64,000 nt of DNA, taken from positions 124,001 through 188,000 of the forward strand of contig NZ_SPHY01000003.1 in NCBI RefSeq assembly GCF_004796535.1. The letters are read 5' to 3'. This document shows positions 1-7,886 of this stretch, piece by piece. The position numbers and the translations under genes were made by a program. The stretch is from Sphingomonas flavalba. GTDB lineage: Bacteria; Pseudomonadota; Alphaproteobacteria; Sphingomonadales; Sphingomonadaceae. Every line of letters starts with the position of its first letter. Position 1 is the first letter of the stretch. The notes below the pieces were generated by a model. That model was not told the origin of the DNA. It did not search any database and saw only the letters and a program-made list of their open reading frames with translations.

Positions 1-2
1 GC

Positions 3-302
3 GGAACGATGGCGACGTGGCGATTTGCGAAGGAGGTCGAGGAACTGGAAATCAACCCGCAAGGCAGACTGACGCTAAGTTCGGCACATCAGGAACTGCA
101 AGCGGCTCTTGCGGGATCCGGGATAGCCCACCTCTTCGAAGACTACGTCCGCGATTATGTGGAACAGGGCAAACTCAGCGAATTGCTCACCGACTGGAAG
201 CAGAAGCTGCCAAGCTGGTATCTGTACTACCCAAATCGGCGGCACACGAGCGCCGCCATGAGAGCGTTCCTCGATCACGTACGCAGCTATAAATGGACAT
301 GA
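3..302 (+). CDS. LysR-family regulator, C-terminal fragment (cut by window start)
   Basis: The reading frame is open at the window edge and ends with TGA at 300-302, giving the last 99 residues. The fragment matches the end of a LysR effector-binding domain: a Trp-Arg-Phe strand near the start, a segment of the type seen where these domains recognise the effector (AGSGIAHLFEDYV), and the usual closing block with a YPNRRH motif followed by an amphipathic helix. The DNA-binding half would lie upstream of the window. The target cannot be told from this part. The first in-frame ATG (position 9) is internal, not a start. Confidence 0.7.
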   Translation, partial: GTMATWRFAKEVEELEINPQGRLTLSSAHQELQAALAGSGIAHLFEDYVRDYVEQGKLSELLTDWKQKLPSWYLYYPNRRHTSAAMRAFLDHVRSYKWT

Positions 303-495
303 GCCTCAACCGCTGACAGCTTGCCACGCAAAGAACGCGACCTCAGCAGAGGTCAGAGTGATGCTGGCCGCACATATGCCAACTGCCGATACCGCAGTCC
401 GCAGGGCGGACTACGTTCCGTTTGGCGGCTCTGACAAACGCCGTCGATATGCTGGCCCAGGCTGCGCTTGCACCTCCATAGTGCTCACGCTGATT

Positions 496-942
496 TCATT
501 GATCTTCCATGGGGCCGCAATTTGTCATTTCTGGTCGCCAATCAGCCGCAAGGTCAGCAACCGACGTGCTCTCCAAGACGTTTTCGAACTGACGGCGAGC
601 AGCTTCAAGCGCTTTGGTAGTTGCTTTGTTTGCGGCTTTGGCTAGCAGGCATCTCGGCTCGACTTCATCGTTGCCGATTGCAAACAAGATTGGTGAACCC
701 AGGGCGGTATAAATGTCCATAAGCGAGATGTCGCCTAGCGACCTCGCCAGCGACCAACCACCCCGATGTCCCTTCGTGGACGTGACGATTCCGGCGGCGC
801 GTAATCCTCCCATCGTTCTTCTGACCACCGCCGCGTTTGTTCCCAACATGCCCGCGATCAGTTCCGACGTCGCAGGTTCTTGCATTTGCTCGAGGTGCAA
901 CAACGCGTGCAGGACGCGGGAAAGACGGCTGTCTTGTCGCAT
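496..942 (-). CDS. Rrf2-family transcriptional regulator
   Basis: A 148-residue protein with an N-terminal winged helix-turn-helix typical of Rrf2/YwnA regulators: a helix rich in Leu and His after MRQDSRLSR, the recognition segment TNAAVVRRTMGGLRAAGIV, and the wing GHRGGWSLAR. The middle has the Rrf2 dimer region (ISLMDIYTALG). Only isolated cysteines are present, not the three-Cys set of IscR/NsrR, so an Fe-S cluster is unlikely and a redox or electrophile sensor of the YwnA type is more plausible. The start at 942 gives the canonical N-terminus; an in-frame ATG ten codons upstream is less likely. No divergent partner is close. Confidence 0.8.
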   Translation of the reverse strand: MRQDSRLSRVLHALLHLEQMQEPATSELIAGMLGTNAAVVRRTMGGLRAAGIVTSTKGHRGGWSLARSLGDISLMDIYTALGSPILFAIGNDEVEPRCLLAKAANKATTKALEAARRQFENVLESTSVADLAADWRPEMTNCGPMEDQ

Positions 943-1342
943 GAAAACACCTGCTTTCAATTCATGTAACAAACGGACGCACGAGACATTGACTCGAGCG
1001 GTTCACGATGCAATCGTTGATACATGACCTGCACATGTAAATCCAGTGATGCGACGACTGCCAAAGGTTGCCCCATGCGGCCGCTCCCGTTGCTCTCGAT
1101 GGATTTTGGCCCATTACGACACACCGGTCGCGTGCCCAGCGGTCCTCAATCCCCAGACATGGTCTTTCCGAGCGCGCAAGAGGAGTTGAAAGCACTCGGC
1201 CTTGGCTCCGAAAACCGGCGGGAAGTCTTCGTCGGCAGGTCGAACGTGAGGGCATGGGACCGATGGCCTACGTGCCATGGTTACCGACACGATAGTCGCC
1301 GTAGAGCGGCGTTAATCCCTATTCACATGAAAGGACGCAGTT
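943..1342. other. Intergenic region, nothing recognised
   Basis: The stretch between the Rrf2 gene and the alpha/beta hydrolase has short open frames on both strands but none with a convincing start, ribosome binding site or recognisable product. It should hold the promoters of both flanking genes; I could not assign them. Confidence 0.4.
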
Positions 1343-2284
1343 ATGGCGCTTCTCAAATCCGCAAAACTGGCATCGGCAGCGATCATGTTGCTTACGCTTT
1401 CGGCTCCCTCCCTCGCCGAAAGTACGACGATAGCGGATCGGACGCTTTCTCTTGATCACCAGACCTTCCGTTATCTTTCCGCCGGCACAGAGGGTCCGCC
1501 AATTGTGCTTCTGCATGGCTGGCCACAGAGCGCCGATGAATTCAGGGAGATCATCCCAGAACTTTCGGAGTACTATACTGTATACGCTCCTGACTTGAGT
1601 GGCATCGGGGGCTCGACCGCACCCGGCCAGGATTGGAGCAAAGAAGCGCTCGCACGCGACATCGATGCATTTATCAATGCTTTGGAACTTGAGGACCCGC
1701 TGATCGTGGGGCACGACATCGGGGGCATGGTCGCCTATGCCTACGCCCGGCTGTTCCCTGAAGAACCGCTCGGCGTCGCCATTCTCGACGTTCCCGTTCC
1801 TGGCCTCTCGCCATGGGACACTGTCGCTATGAGTTCCCATGCGTGGCACTTTGACTTCCATAAGCAGACCGGGCTAACCGAAAACCTTGTGGTAGGACGC
1901 CAGGCCGAATATTTCCGCTACTTCATCGACAGTACTGCCGCCAATCCCGACGCGATTCCCGACAGCGCCATCGCACGTTACGCTGAAGCTTATGGCACGC
2001 CCGAACGCCTTCGCGCCGGCTTTGAACTCTATCGGGCATTTGACGAAGATGCGGCATTTTTCCAGTCGCTCAACGAGCCGTTCGATGTGCCCATGCTTGT
2101 GGTGGGAGCCGAGTTCTCTACGCAGGCCGCGTTGCCCGCGATGGCAACATCCTACGCCGCACAGGGGGCTACAGATGTCACGACCTTGGCGATAGAAGGC
2201 GCAGGACACTGGCTGCCTGAAGAACGTCCTCAAGCGACCATTGACGCGATCATCGGATTCGCAGCCAGGTTAAGCCAAAGGTAG
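1343..2284 (+). CDS. Exported alpha/beta hydrolase, epoxide hydrolase/dehalogenase-like
   Basis: A 313-residue protein with a Sec signal peptide (Lys-containing start, hydrophobic core, probable cleavage after SLA near residue 25). The fold signature is clear: the oxyanion motif HGWPQ at 58-62, the nucleophile elbow GHDIGG with Asp125 in place of Ser, and the catalytic His289 in GAGHW. An Asp nucleophile is typical of epoxide hydrolases and haloalkane dehalogenases rather than esterases. The acid member of the triad could not be placed. AAAGGA lies about 8 bases before the ATG. It stands alone, ended by the hairpin at 2301-2327. Substrate unknown. Confidence 0.8.
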   Translation: MALLKSAKLASAAIMLLTLSAPSLAESTTIADRTLSLDHQTFRYLSAGTEGPPIVLLHGWPQSADEFREIIPELSEYYTVYAPDLSGIGGSTAPGQDWSKEALARDIDAFINALELEDPLIVGHDIGGMVAYAYARLFPEEPLGVAILDVPVPGLSPWDTVAMSSHAWHFDFHKQTGLTENLVVGRQAEYFRYFIDSTAANPDAIPDSAIARYAEAYGTPERLRAGFELYRAFDEDAAFFQSLNEPFDVPMLVVGAEFSTQAALPAMATSYAAQGATDVTTLAIEGAGHWLPEERPQATIDAIIGFAARLSQR

Positions 2285-2300
2285 CGCCTTCTGTGTGACC

Positions 2301-2327
2301 GGATGCTGCCATTGTACGGCAGCATCC
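2301..2327. terminator. Hairpin terminator between convergent genes
   Basis: A perfect 10-bp stem (GGATGCTGCC / GGCAGCATCC) with a 7-base loop lies 16 bases after the hydrolase stop and upstream of the convergent TetR gene end. It has no clear T run on either side, so it may act as a weak, two-way terminator or a transcript-stabilising hairpin. Confidence 0.55.
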
Positions 2328-2405
2328 CTACCCCGTCCAACGGGCAAATAGGGTGAAATTGGCATCGGCGCCTCACCCGTCTGATCAATGCCCGCATGGC
2401 AGATG

Positions 2406-3044
2406 CTAGGTCTTTGAAATTCTGACCGCCTCCAGGTAGCAAAGGCACATCATCGCCAGTTGGTCGCGAATCTCGGCCTCCAAAGCGGCCGGCAGATCCC
2501 TCTCGAAAACATTGCGTACCGTTCCAAAGATTACGGACAGAAGAGTTGTGTTGATCAGCGCGAGGTTGACGTAGCTCGCATCAGACGCGCTGCTGAGCAT
2601 GGCGATAGTTGCTGCATCCACGCGCTTAGCGAAAGCTTCAATCAACGCCTCGTTATCAAGCTCAACTGCCGAACGATAGAGCGCGCGCGTCACGTCGCTT
2701 CGCTCGGTTTTCGCCTGCCAGTACGCGTCAACGAGTGCGTTGACCATCTCTGATGTCGTTGCGCCGTGCTTGTTTTGACATGTCGTTTCCACCTTTTCGG
2801 CCACGATATCCAGGTAACGCTCGTTGAGCGCATAAAGCAGCGCCTGCTTGTTCGGAAAATACTGGTACATCGAACCAACCGAAACGCCGGCACGCTCCGC
2901 CACGCGTGTGGTGGTCAGCCGGTGTAGCCCTTCCGCGAGCAAAACCTGAATAGTTGCCTCGAAGATGGCGTCCAGGGTCGCGGCCGCGCGCGCCTGTCGC
3001 GGCTTTTTTCGGGCTTTCAAGTGCATGGGTGGCGTTGCAGCCAT
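2406..3044 (-). CDS. TetR-family transcriptional regulator
   Basis: A 212-residue protein with a basic N-terminus and a TetR helix-turn-helix at about residues 25-70, including TTTRVAERAGVSVGSMYQYF followed by a PNKQALL helix. The C-terminal ligand domain is all-helical and not diagnostic. It is divergent from the SDR gene at 3115, only 70 bases away, with an inverted repeat in between. This arrangement suggests it represses itself and the dehydrogenase. A ligand cannot be predicted. Confidence 0.85.
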   Translation of the reverse strand: MAATPPMHLKARKKPRQARAAATLDAIFEATIQVLLAEGLHRLTTTRVAERAGVSVGSMYQYFPNKQALLYALNERYLDIVAEKVETTCQNKHGATTSEMVNALVDAYWQAKTERSDVTRALYRSAVELDNEALIEAFAKRVDAATIAMLSSASDASYVNLALINTTLLSVIFGTVRNVFERDLPAALEAEIRDQLAMMCLCYLEAVRISKT

Positions 3045-3048
3045 ATGC

Positions 3049-3070
3049 GAATCCTCAAAGCGAAGGATTC
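3049..3070. promoter_or_regulatory. Candidate TetR operator
   Basis: The perfect 7-bp arms GAATCCT and AGGATTC are separated by 8 bases and lie 5 bases upstream of the TetR start, inside the 70-base space shared with the divergent SDR gene. Position and symmetry fit an autoregulatory TetR operator. This is inference from layout. Confidence 0.5.
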
Positions 3071-3114
3071 TTCATATATTGGCGACCACGTCAAACCAGA
3101 AAGAAGGTCATATC

Positions 3115-3843
3115 GTGGAAACCAAACGTATCGCGCTCGTCACGGGAGCCAACAAAGGCATCGGTTTTGAAATTGCTCGTCAACTCGCAGAAGCCGGCGT
3201 CACGATCCTGCTCGGTGCTCGCAACTTTGAACGTGGCAAAACGGCGGCGGCGGACTTGTCGTCAGCCGGCCTTTCGGCCGAATACATCAAGCTCGATCTC
3301 AATGACGAATCGAGCATTGCTGCTGCCGCCGCGGAGATTGCGGCCAAGCATGAACGATTGGACATCTTGGTGAACAATGCCGGTATCGTCGACGCGGCCG
3401 ATGGTCCACCAAGCACTGCCTCGACAACAGCAGTTCGCCGGATCATGGAGACGAACTTTATCGGGACGCTGGCGGTCACGCAGGCGATGCTTCCCCTTCT
3501 GCGCAAATCGCAGGCTGGCCGCATTGTCAACCTGGCGACGACGCTGGGATCGCTGACAATCAATGGCGACCCATCCTCACCCTATTACTCGTCACGCCTC
3601 ATCGGGTACAATGCCTCCAAGGCCGCTCTGAACATGCTAACCGTGCAACTGGCCGCAGAACTTAAGGGTACGCCAATCGTTGTGAACTCGGTTTGTCCGG
3701 GATATGTGAAGACCGATCTGACAGGAAATTCCGGATTCATGACGCCTGAAGAGGGAGCACGATTGCCGGTCGAGTACGCGTTGCTGGGTCAGGATGCTGT
3801 CTCCGGATGCTTCGTGGAGCCGGATGGTGACACCCCTTGGTAA
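3115..3843 (+). CDS. Short-chain dehydrogenase/reductase (SDR)
   Basis: A 242-residue classical SDR: cofactor motif TGANKGIG at 10-17, NNAG at 87-90, and catalytic YNASK with Tyr165 and Lys169. The start is taken as GTG at 3115, because AAGAAGG sits 7 bases upstream and the Rossmann strand begins right after; longer frames would run back into the TetR gene. Arg/Asn after the first glycines and the next strand (GARNFER) suggest NADP(H). It is divergent from a TetR regulator, and probably controlled by it. Likely a carbonyl reductase for a xenobiotic or an aldehyde; the substrate is not known. Confidence 0.85.
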   Translation: METKRIALVTGANKGIGFEIARQLAEAGVTILLGARNFERGKTAAADLSSAGLSAEYIKLDLNDESSIAAAAAEIAAKHERLDILVNNAGIVDAADGPPSTASTTAVRRIMETNFIGTLAVTQAMLPLLRKSQAGRIVNLATTLGSLTINGDPSSPYYSSRLIGYNASKAALNMLTVQLAAELKGTPIVVNSVCPGYVKTDLTGNSGFMTPEEGARLPVEYALLGQDAVSGCFVEPDGDTPW

Positions 3844-4076
3844 GGGATACCAACAATTGATCGCGCGCTGCCCACTTTGATGCCGCAAGCGGTCGGCCAG
3901 CAGCGTTTTCCAACGCAACCCATCTCGCGCCTCAGGGCGTTGCGCGCGAGGTGAGGTCGCGGCGCGGTCACAAGCCTGGCGTCGCGACTGCATTGAGCGA
4001 CATTCGGCTAGGCAGAAAGCCAAACCTGACAGTGGGCGCGGACGGTCGAGCCTCACGCACAGGCAAGGCTATCAAA

Positions 4077-4970
4077 CTATAAATCCGCCGCAGCGAAAAC
4101 CCCCGCCACCCAATCGAGGAAAACCCGAACACGTGGCGATAGCTGACGGTTCTGCGGATAGTAGGCGGCGAGCGGCAGGGGCGGCGGCGGGTGATCCGGC
4201 AGAACCTCGACAAGGGTGCCTCGCGCCAGATCCTCCCGGAAGCGATAGCTTGGCGCTTGGATCAGTCCGTAGCCCATCCGTGCCAGATGATGCGCCGTCT
4301 CCGCCTCGTTGGCGGTCACGCGGCAGGGAAGTGTCACCTCTTTGATACCCTCGGCGGTCTGGAACTCCATCGGCATCACGCGGCCTGTGCGTGACGATAC
4401 GAAGCCAATCATCTGGTGTCGGTCGAGATCATCGACCGAGGCGGGCGCTCCGTGATAGTCGAGATATTGGGGACTCGCGCAGGTCTGCTCCGGAATATCA
4501 GGGAGCTTGCGCATGATGAGGCCGCTGTCATCCGGCTCCCCTGCCCGGATCACGCAATCCACCCCCTCGCGCACCAGATCGACCAGCCTATCGCCCTGGC
4601 CGATCTGCAGGCTAATCTGTGGATACGCCTCCAGGAAGTCCGGCAGGCGCGGCAACAGGAAAGCCCGCGTCAGCGCGCCGTGGGCGTCGATGCGCAGCAC
4701 TCCCGACGGTTCGCCGCCGCGCAAGGCGCCCTCCGCTTCGTCGATATCGGCGAGGATCGACAGGCACCGGCGGTAATAGGTTTCGCCATCCGGCGTGGGC
4801 GCCACGTGACGCGTAGTGCGTTCCAGGAGCCGGCTGCCGAGATCGCGCTCGAGCCGCCTGATCGCTTCGGTCGCCGTCGAACGCGGAATGCCAAGATCGG
4901 CCGCCGCCGCCGTGAAGCTGCGACGGTCGATGACTCGCACAAAAAGACGCATAGCATTGAGACGATCCAT
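4077..4970 (-). CDS. LysR-family transcriptional regulator
   Basis: A complete 297-residue LysR protein: winged helix-turn-helix at residues 1-60 (SFTAAAADLGIPRSTATEAI), a linker helix, and a periplasmic-binding-protein-like effector domain (from about 90) ending with YPQNRQLSPRVRVFLDWV. It is divergent from an SDR and tautomerase pair, with a perfect T-N11-A palindrome just upstream of its own start. This is the standard layout of a LysR activator that controls the neighbouring divergent genes and represses itself. Confidence 0.88.
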   Translation of the reverse strand: MDRLNAMRLFVRVIDRRSFTAAAADLGIPRSTATEAIRRLERDLGSRLLERTTRHVAPTPDGETYYRRCLSILADIDEAEGALRGGEPSGVLRIDAHGALTRAFLLPRLPDFLEAYPQISLQIGQGDRLVDLVREGVDCVIRAGEPDDSGLIMRKLPDIPEQTCASPQYLDYHGAPASVDDLDRHQMIGFVSSRTGRVMPMEFQTAEGIKEVTLPCRVTANEAETAHHLARMGYGLIQAPSYRFREDLARGTLVEVLPDHPPPPLPLAAYYPQNRQLSPRVRVFLDWVAGVFAAADL

Positions 4971-4975
4971 GATTG

Positions 4976-4990
4976 TTCGGAATATCCGAA
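4976..4990. promoter_or_regulatory. Candidate LysR operator (T-N11-A palindrome)
   Basis: TTCGGAATATCCGAA is a perfect 15-bp palindrome with a 3-base centre and matches the T-N11-A rule for LysR sites. It lies 5 bases upstream of the LysR start codon and 76 bases before the divergent SDR start, so it could serve autorepression and activation at once. Confidence 0.6.
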
Positions 4991-5066
4991 TTTAATTGCC
5001 GAAAGAAGGATGATTATCCCGTCTCCAACGCTCCTTACCTTCTTGCCGAGCAACGGAGGTCAGGAA

Positions 5067-5804
5067 ATGAGACTGAAAGACAAAACCGCGATCGTGACCG
5101 GCGCCGGCAAGGGCATCGGCGCGGCAATTTCACGACGGCTTGCCCAAGAGGGTTGTGCTGTCGCGGTGAACTATGCACGCGATGAATCGGCTGCCCGTCA
5201 GGTCGTGCAGGACATCGAGCAGGCGGGCGGGAAGGCGGTTGCAGTGCAGGCCGACGTCGGCGATCCGGTCGGCATGCCCGCGCTGTTCGATACGGCTGAA
5301 GCCGCGTTCGGCCCGGCCGACATCCTGGTCAACAATGCAGGCATGATGCGGCTGTCTCCATTGGCGGACGCTGCAGACGCGGATTTCGACGACCACTGTG
5401 CCATCAACCTTGGCGGCACGTTCCGCGGGATGCGCGAAGGTGCCAGGCGGCTGCGCGACGGCGGGCGGATCATCAGCGTGTCCTCAAGCGTAGTGGGCTT
5501 CTACCAGCCCGGCTACGGCCTTTACGCCGCAACGAAAGCCGGGATCGAGGCCATGACGCATGTGCTCGCCAAGGAGTTGGGACCGCGCGGGATCACGGTG
5601 AACGCGGTCGCGCCCGGCCCTGTCGAAACCGATTTCTTCATGCGCGGCAAATCTGAGGAACTGGTCGCCAGCATCACCCGGATGATCCCGCTCGGCCGCC
5701 TCGGCCGTCCCGATGACATCGCCGACGCCGTTTCGTTCCTGGCCGGGCCGGAAAGCCACTGGATCAACGGTCAAACCATCCGCGCTAATGGCGGCGCGGT
5801 CTAA
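5067..5804 (+). CDS. Short-chain dehydrogenase/reductase, FabG-like
   Basis: A 245-residue classical SDR: TGAGKGIG at 11-18, NNAG at 89-92, Ser138/Ser140 in SVSSS, catalytic YAATK with Tyr153 and Lys157, then the conserved VNAVAPGPVETDFF segment and a C-terminal INGQTIRANGG block. ATG at 5067 is preceded by GGAGG and AGGA, and the nucleotide fold begins at once, so longer upstream frames (antisense to LysR) are rejected. Divergent from LysR and followed 28 bases later by a tautomerase. Likely an NADP-dependent oxidoreductase; the substrate is unknown. Confidence 0.88.
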   Translation: MRLKDKTAIVTGAGKGIGAAISRRLAQEGCAVAVNYARDESAARQVVQDIEQAGGKAVAVQADVGDPVGMPALFDTAEAAFGPADILVNNAGMMRLSPLADAADADFDDHCAINLGGTFRGMREGARRLRDGGRIISVSSSVVGFYQPGYGLYAATKAGIEAMTHVLAKELGPRGITVNAVAPGPVETDFFMRGKSEELVASITRMIPLGRLGRPDDIADAVSFLAGPESHWINGQTIRANGGAV

Positions 5805-5832
5805 GCATCCCCCAAAACCCAAGGAATACACT

Positions 5833-6045
5833 ATGCCTTTCGCGAACTATAAACTGCCCCAAGCCTCGCTTTCGACGGCACAGAAGGAAGACCTGATCCA
5901 CAAAACGACCGAGCTCATGGTCGGCTATTTCGGGGAGATCGTGCGTCCGACCACGATGGTTCTGATCGAGGAAGTGCCTGACGGCGGATATGGACGCGCG
6001 GACGAGATCTTCCTTATGCCGGACGAGTACCGGGCAAAGGACTGA
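5833..6045 (+). CDS. 4-oxalocrotonate tautomerase-family protein
   Basis: A 70-residue protein with proline directly after the initiator Met, which becomes the catalytic Pro1 of the tautomerase superfamily. The strand-helix-strand layout (FANYKLP, then a long helix with KEDLIHKTTELMV, then TTMVLIEEVPDGGYG) and the length fit the 4-OT group. AAGGA precedes the ATG. It lies 28 bases after the SDR gene and is probably cotranscribed under the LysR regulator; a role in keto-enol chemistry beside the reductase is inference. Confidence 0.8.
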   Translation: MPFANYKLPQASLSTAQKEDLIHKTTELMVGYFGEIVRPTTMVLIEEVPDGGYGRADEIFLMPDEYRAKD

Positions 6046-6520
6046 CGCCGTTAGCCCGGGAGCAGAAGTCGGCGTCTCCTACCGCGTGATCCTGGCTGGG
6101 CCGCCAGACGTTCCCTTGAAAATTAGCGCTCTCTGGCGTCGCTCGAGGTAGATATAGGCGCGTTAGGTTGATCGCCGACCTCGACCCGCTTCGGCAACAA
6201 CGCAATGGCGCTGATGGCCGCGTCGATTGTGCTTTGCTCCATGTTGCTTGAGAACGCACTGCCAGCCATACGCAGTGGCAGCCACCACGTCCTTTTCGAT
6301 GCGATGCCCGGCTTGACTAGAGCGGTCGACCGCCCTCACAGCTTCGCGCTGATTTGGGACGCCGGGTGAAGGGCAGCTTCATAGGACGGTCGTTCCAACG
6401 TGGATGACACGTTTTGACACCCAGCCGTGCGAGCCTGTCCCTATTGAAGGACAGACGATTCACGACGTTCCCGAACAATCTGCTCTTCAACTAGCTAGAT
6501 GACGGTATCGGGAGAATTCG
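6046..6520. other. Intergenic region, nothing recognised
   Basis: About 475 bases between the tautomerase and the TIR gene. A 39-codon minus-strand frame (6123-6242, beginning MEQSTIDAAI) is open, but it has no ribosome binding site I can point to and no family I recognise. It may mark a junction between an oxidoreductase block and the defence cargo. Confidence 0.35.
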
Positions 6521-7321
6521 ATGAATTTCACGCACTATAATCTGGGGCACGTCGAACGGGGCAGTGTCGTTGTGGTGACGCTCAGCGGAAGCGCGGCCAA
6601 CGTCCGTCTCATGGATGGTTCGAACTTCAGCAGCTACAAGGCCGGGCGCCAGCATCGCTACGTCGGCGGACTCGCCAAACGTTCTCCGGTGCGGCTGCCG
6701 GTACCGCATTCCGGCACCTGGCATGTTGCCGTCGACATGCAGGGGCTTCGCGGATCGGTGCGATCCGGAGTTCAGGTCGTCCCGGGTGCGGCGTTCAACC
6801 CTCTGCCTACAATCAACGAGGCACCGCTGCGCAGCGTCCCCACACTCGTCCGCGACGCCGATGATGATCTCGCGCCGCCCCCCGAGGCACCCGATGGCCG
6901 AGTGTTCGACGTTTTCATCTCCCATGCGTCCGAAGACAAGGACGAGGTCGTCCGACCGCTGGCGAATGCACTGCGCGAAACAGGATTGTCGGTCTGGTAT
7001 GACGAATTCGAACTGCGGATCGGCGACAGTCTTCGCCGCAAAATCGACCGAGGCCTTGGAAGCAGCCGCTTCGGCGTGGTTGTGCTGTCGCTGGCGTTTT
7101 TTGGCAAAGGCTGGCCTGAATACGAGCTCGACGGGCTCGTCACCCGCGCCGTATCGGGCGAGCAGATCCTGTTGCCGATCTGGCACAACGTCTCCAAACG
7201 CGAGGTGATCGGCTACTCGGCTTCGCTCGCCGATCGACTGGCGCGCAGCACCGCCACCCACACCGTCGAAGAGATTGCCACGGAAATCGCGGACGTCGTG
7301 CGCTTGCCGAATGCAGCGTGA
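6521..7321 (+). CDS. DUF1883-TIR domain protein, candidate NADase effector
   Basis: A 266-residue protein with two domains. Residues 1-90 match DUF1883, a small beta-rich domain (THYNLGHVERGSVVVVTLSG near the start, then a SGTWHVAVDMQG strand). After a Pro/Asp-rich linker comes a TIR domain (128-260): FDVFISHASEDKD at 129-141, the DEFELRIGDSLRRKID loop, and the WPEYEL helix where Glu202 is in the position of the catalytic Glu of TIR NADases. Bacterial TIR proteins commonly deplete NAD in antiphage responses. No ThsA-like partner is nearby, so it is not a standard Thoeris pair. Two small tandem genes follow 25 bases downstream. Confidence 0.85.
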   Translation: MNFTHYNLGHVERGSVVVVTLSGSAANVRLMDGSNFSSYKAGRQHRYVGGLAKRSPVRLPVPHSGTWHVAVDMQGLRGSVRSGVQVVPGAAFNPLPTINEAPLRSVPTLVRDADDDLAPPPEAPDGRVFDVFISHASEDKDEVVRPLANALRETGLSVWYDEFELRIGDSLRRKIDRGLGSSRFGVVVLSLAFFGKGWPEYELDGLVTRAVSGEQILLPIWHNVSKREVIGYSASLADRLARSTATHTVEEIATEIADVVRLPNAA

Positions 7322-7346
7322 CGCCAGATGCATCAGGAGAGAGCAG

Positions 7347-7544
7347 ATGAGAAAGCAGATTGAGGATGAATGGAGCGGCTGGGATGGCGACACCATCGTC
7401 CGGCTGACCGACGGCTCGGTGTGGCGCCAGGAGGAATATCACTATGAGTATCGCTACGCCTACCGCCCCTCGGTAACCCTGTCCGGCAACGTCATGCATG
7501 TCGAGGGCATGAGCCGCGGCATCCGCGTCCGCCGGATCGACTAG
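7347..7544 (+). CDS. Small 65-residue protein, first of a tandem pair
   Basis: A 65-residue protein beginning 25 bases after the TIR stop, with AGGAGAGAG ahead of the ATG. It has a GDTIV strand, a VWRQ turn, an alternating-Tyr stretch (YHYEYRYAYRP) and a VRRID end, which suggests a small all-beta, SH3-like barrel. It matches the next gene at about 37 of 65 positions. I do not recognise a named family or function. The context suggests cotranscription with the TIR protein. Confidence 0.75.
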   Translation: MRKQIEDEWSGWDGDTIVRLTDGSVWRQEEYHYEYRYAYRPSVTLSGNVMHVEGMSRGIRVRRID

Positions 7545-7557
7545 GAGAACAACGCCG

Positions 7558-7755
7558 ATGCAGACACGCATTGCAGGAGCCTGGACGGGCTGGAGCGGCG
7601 ATACCATTGTCAAGCTCGCCAACGGGACAGTCTGGCGTCAGGATCAGTACTATTATCGCTATCAGTACAAGTACCGGCCGCGTGTGGTGATCGAGGGCCG
7701 GTATATGCATGTCGAGGGCATGCCCAAGGCGGTGCGCGTGCGCCGCATCGATTAG
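7558..7755 (+). CDS. Small 65-residue protein, second of a tandem pair
   Basis: A paralogue of the preceding gene: same length, no gaps, with conserved GDTIV, VWRQ, alternating Tyr (YYYRYQYKYRP), MHVEGM and VRVRRID. The 13-base spacing contains AGGAG. The most variable positions are in the first eight residues and the middle turns, while the aromatic ladder is kept. This points to a tandem duplication held under selection. Function unknown; possibly a sensor or partner of the TIR protein. Confidence 0.75.
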   Translation: MQTRIAGAWTGWSGDTIVKLANGTVWRQDQYYYRYQYKYRPRVVIEGRYMHVEGMPKAVRVRRID

Positions 7756-7886
7756 CAGGCAAAGTGTCGCCTCCGCGGCGGCGCTCATAACCGCTCATTC
7801 AAGACTCTGCCCGCCACCGGTTTGGAACATCTCAACAAGTTGCTGATAATCAGCCATTTGAATCTGGATGTTCGGGCATATCGAAT

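Noticed and set aside
6521-7755. Thoeris system
   Set aside because: There is a TIR protein but no ThsA-like SIR2 or other NAD-responsive effector in the neighbourhood.
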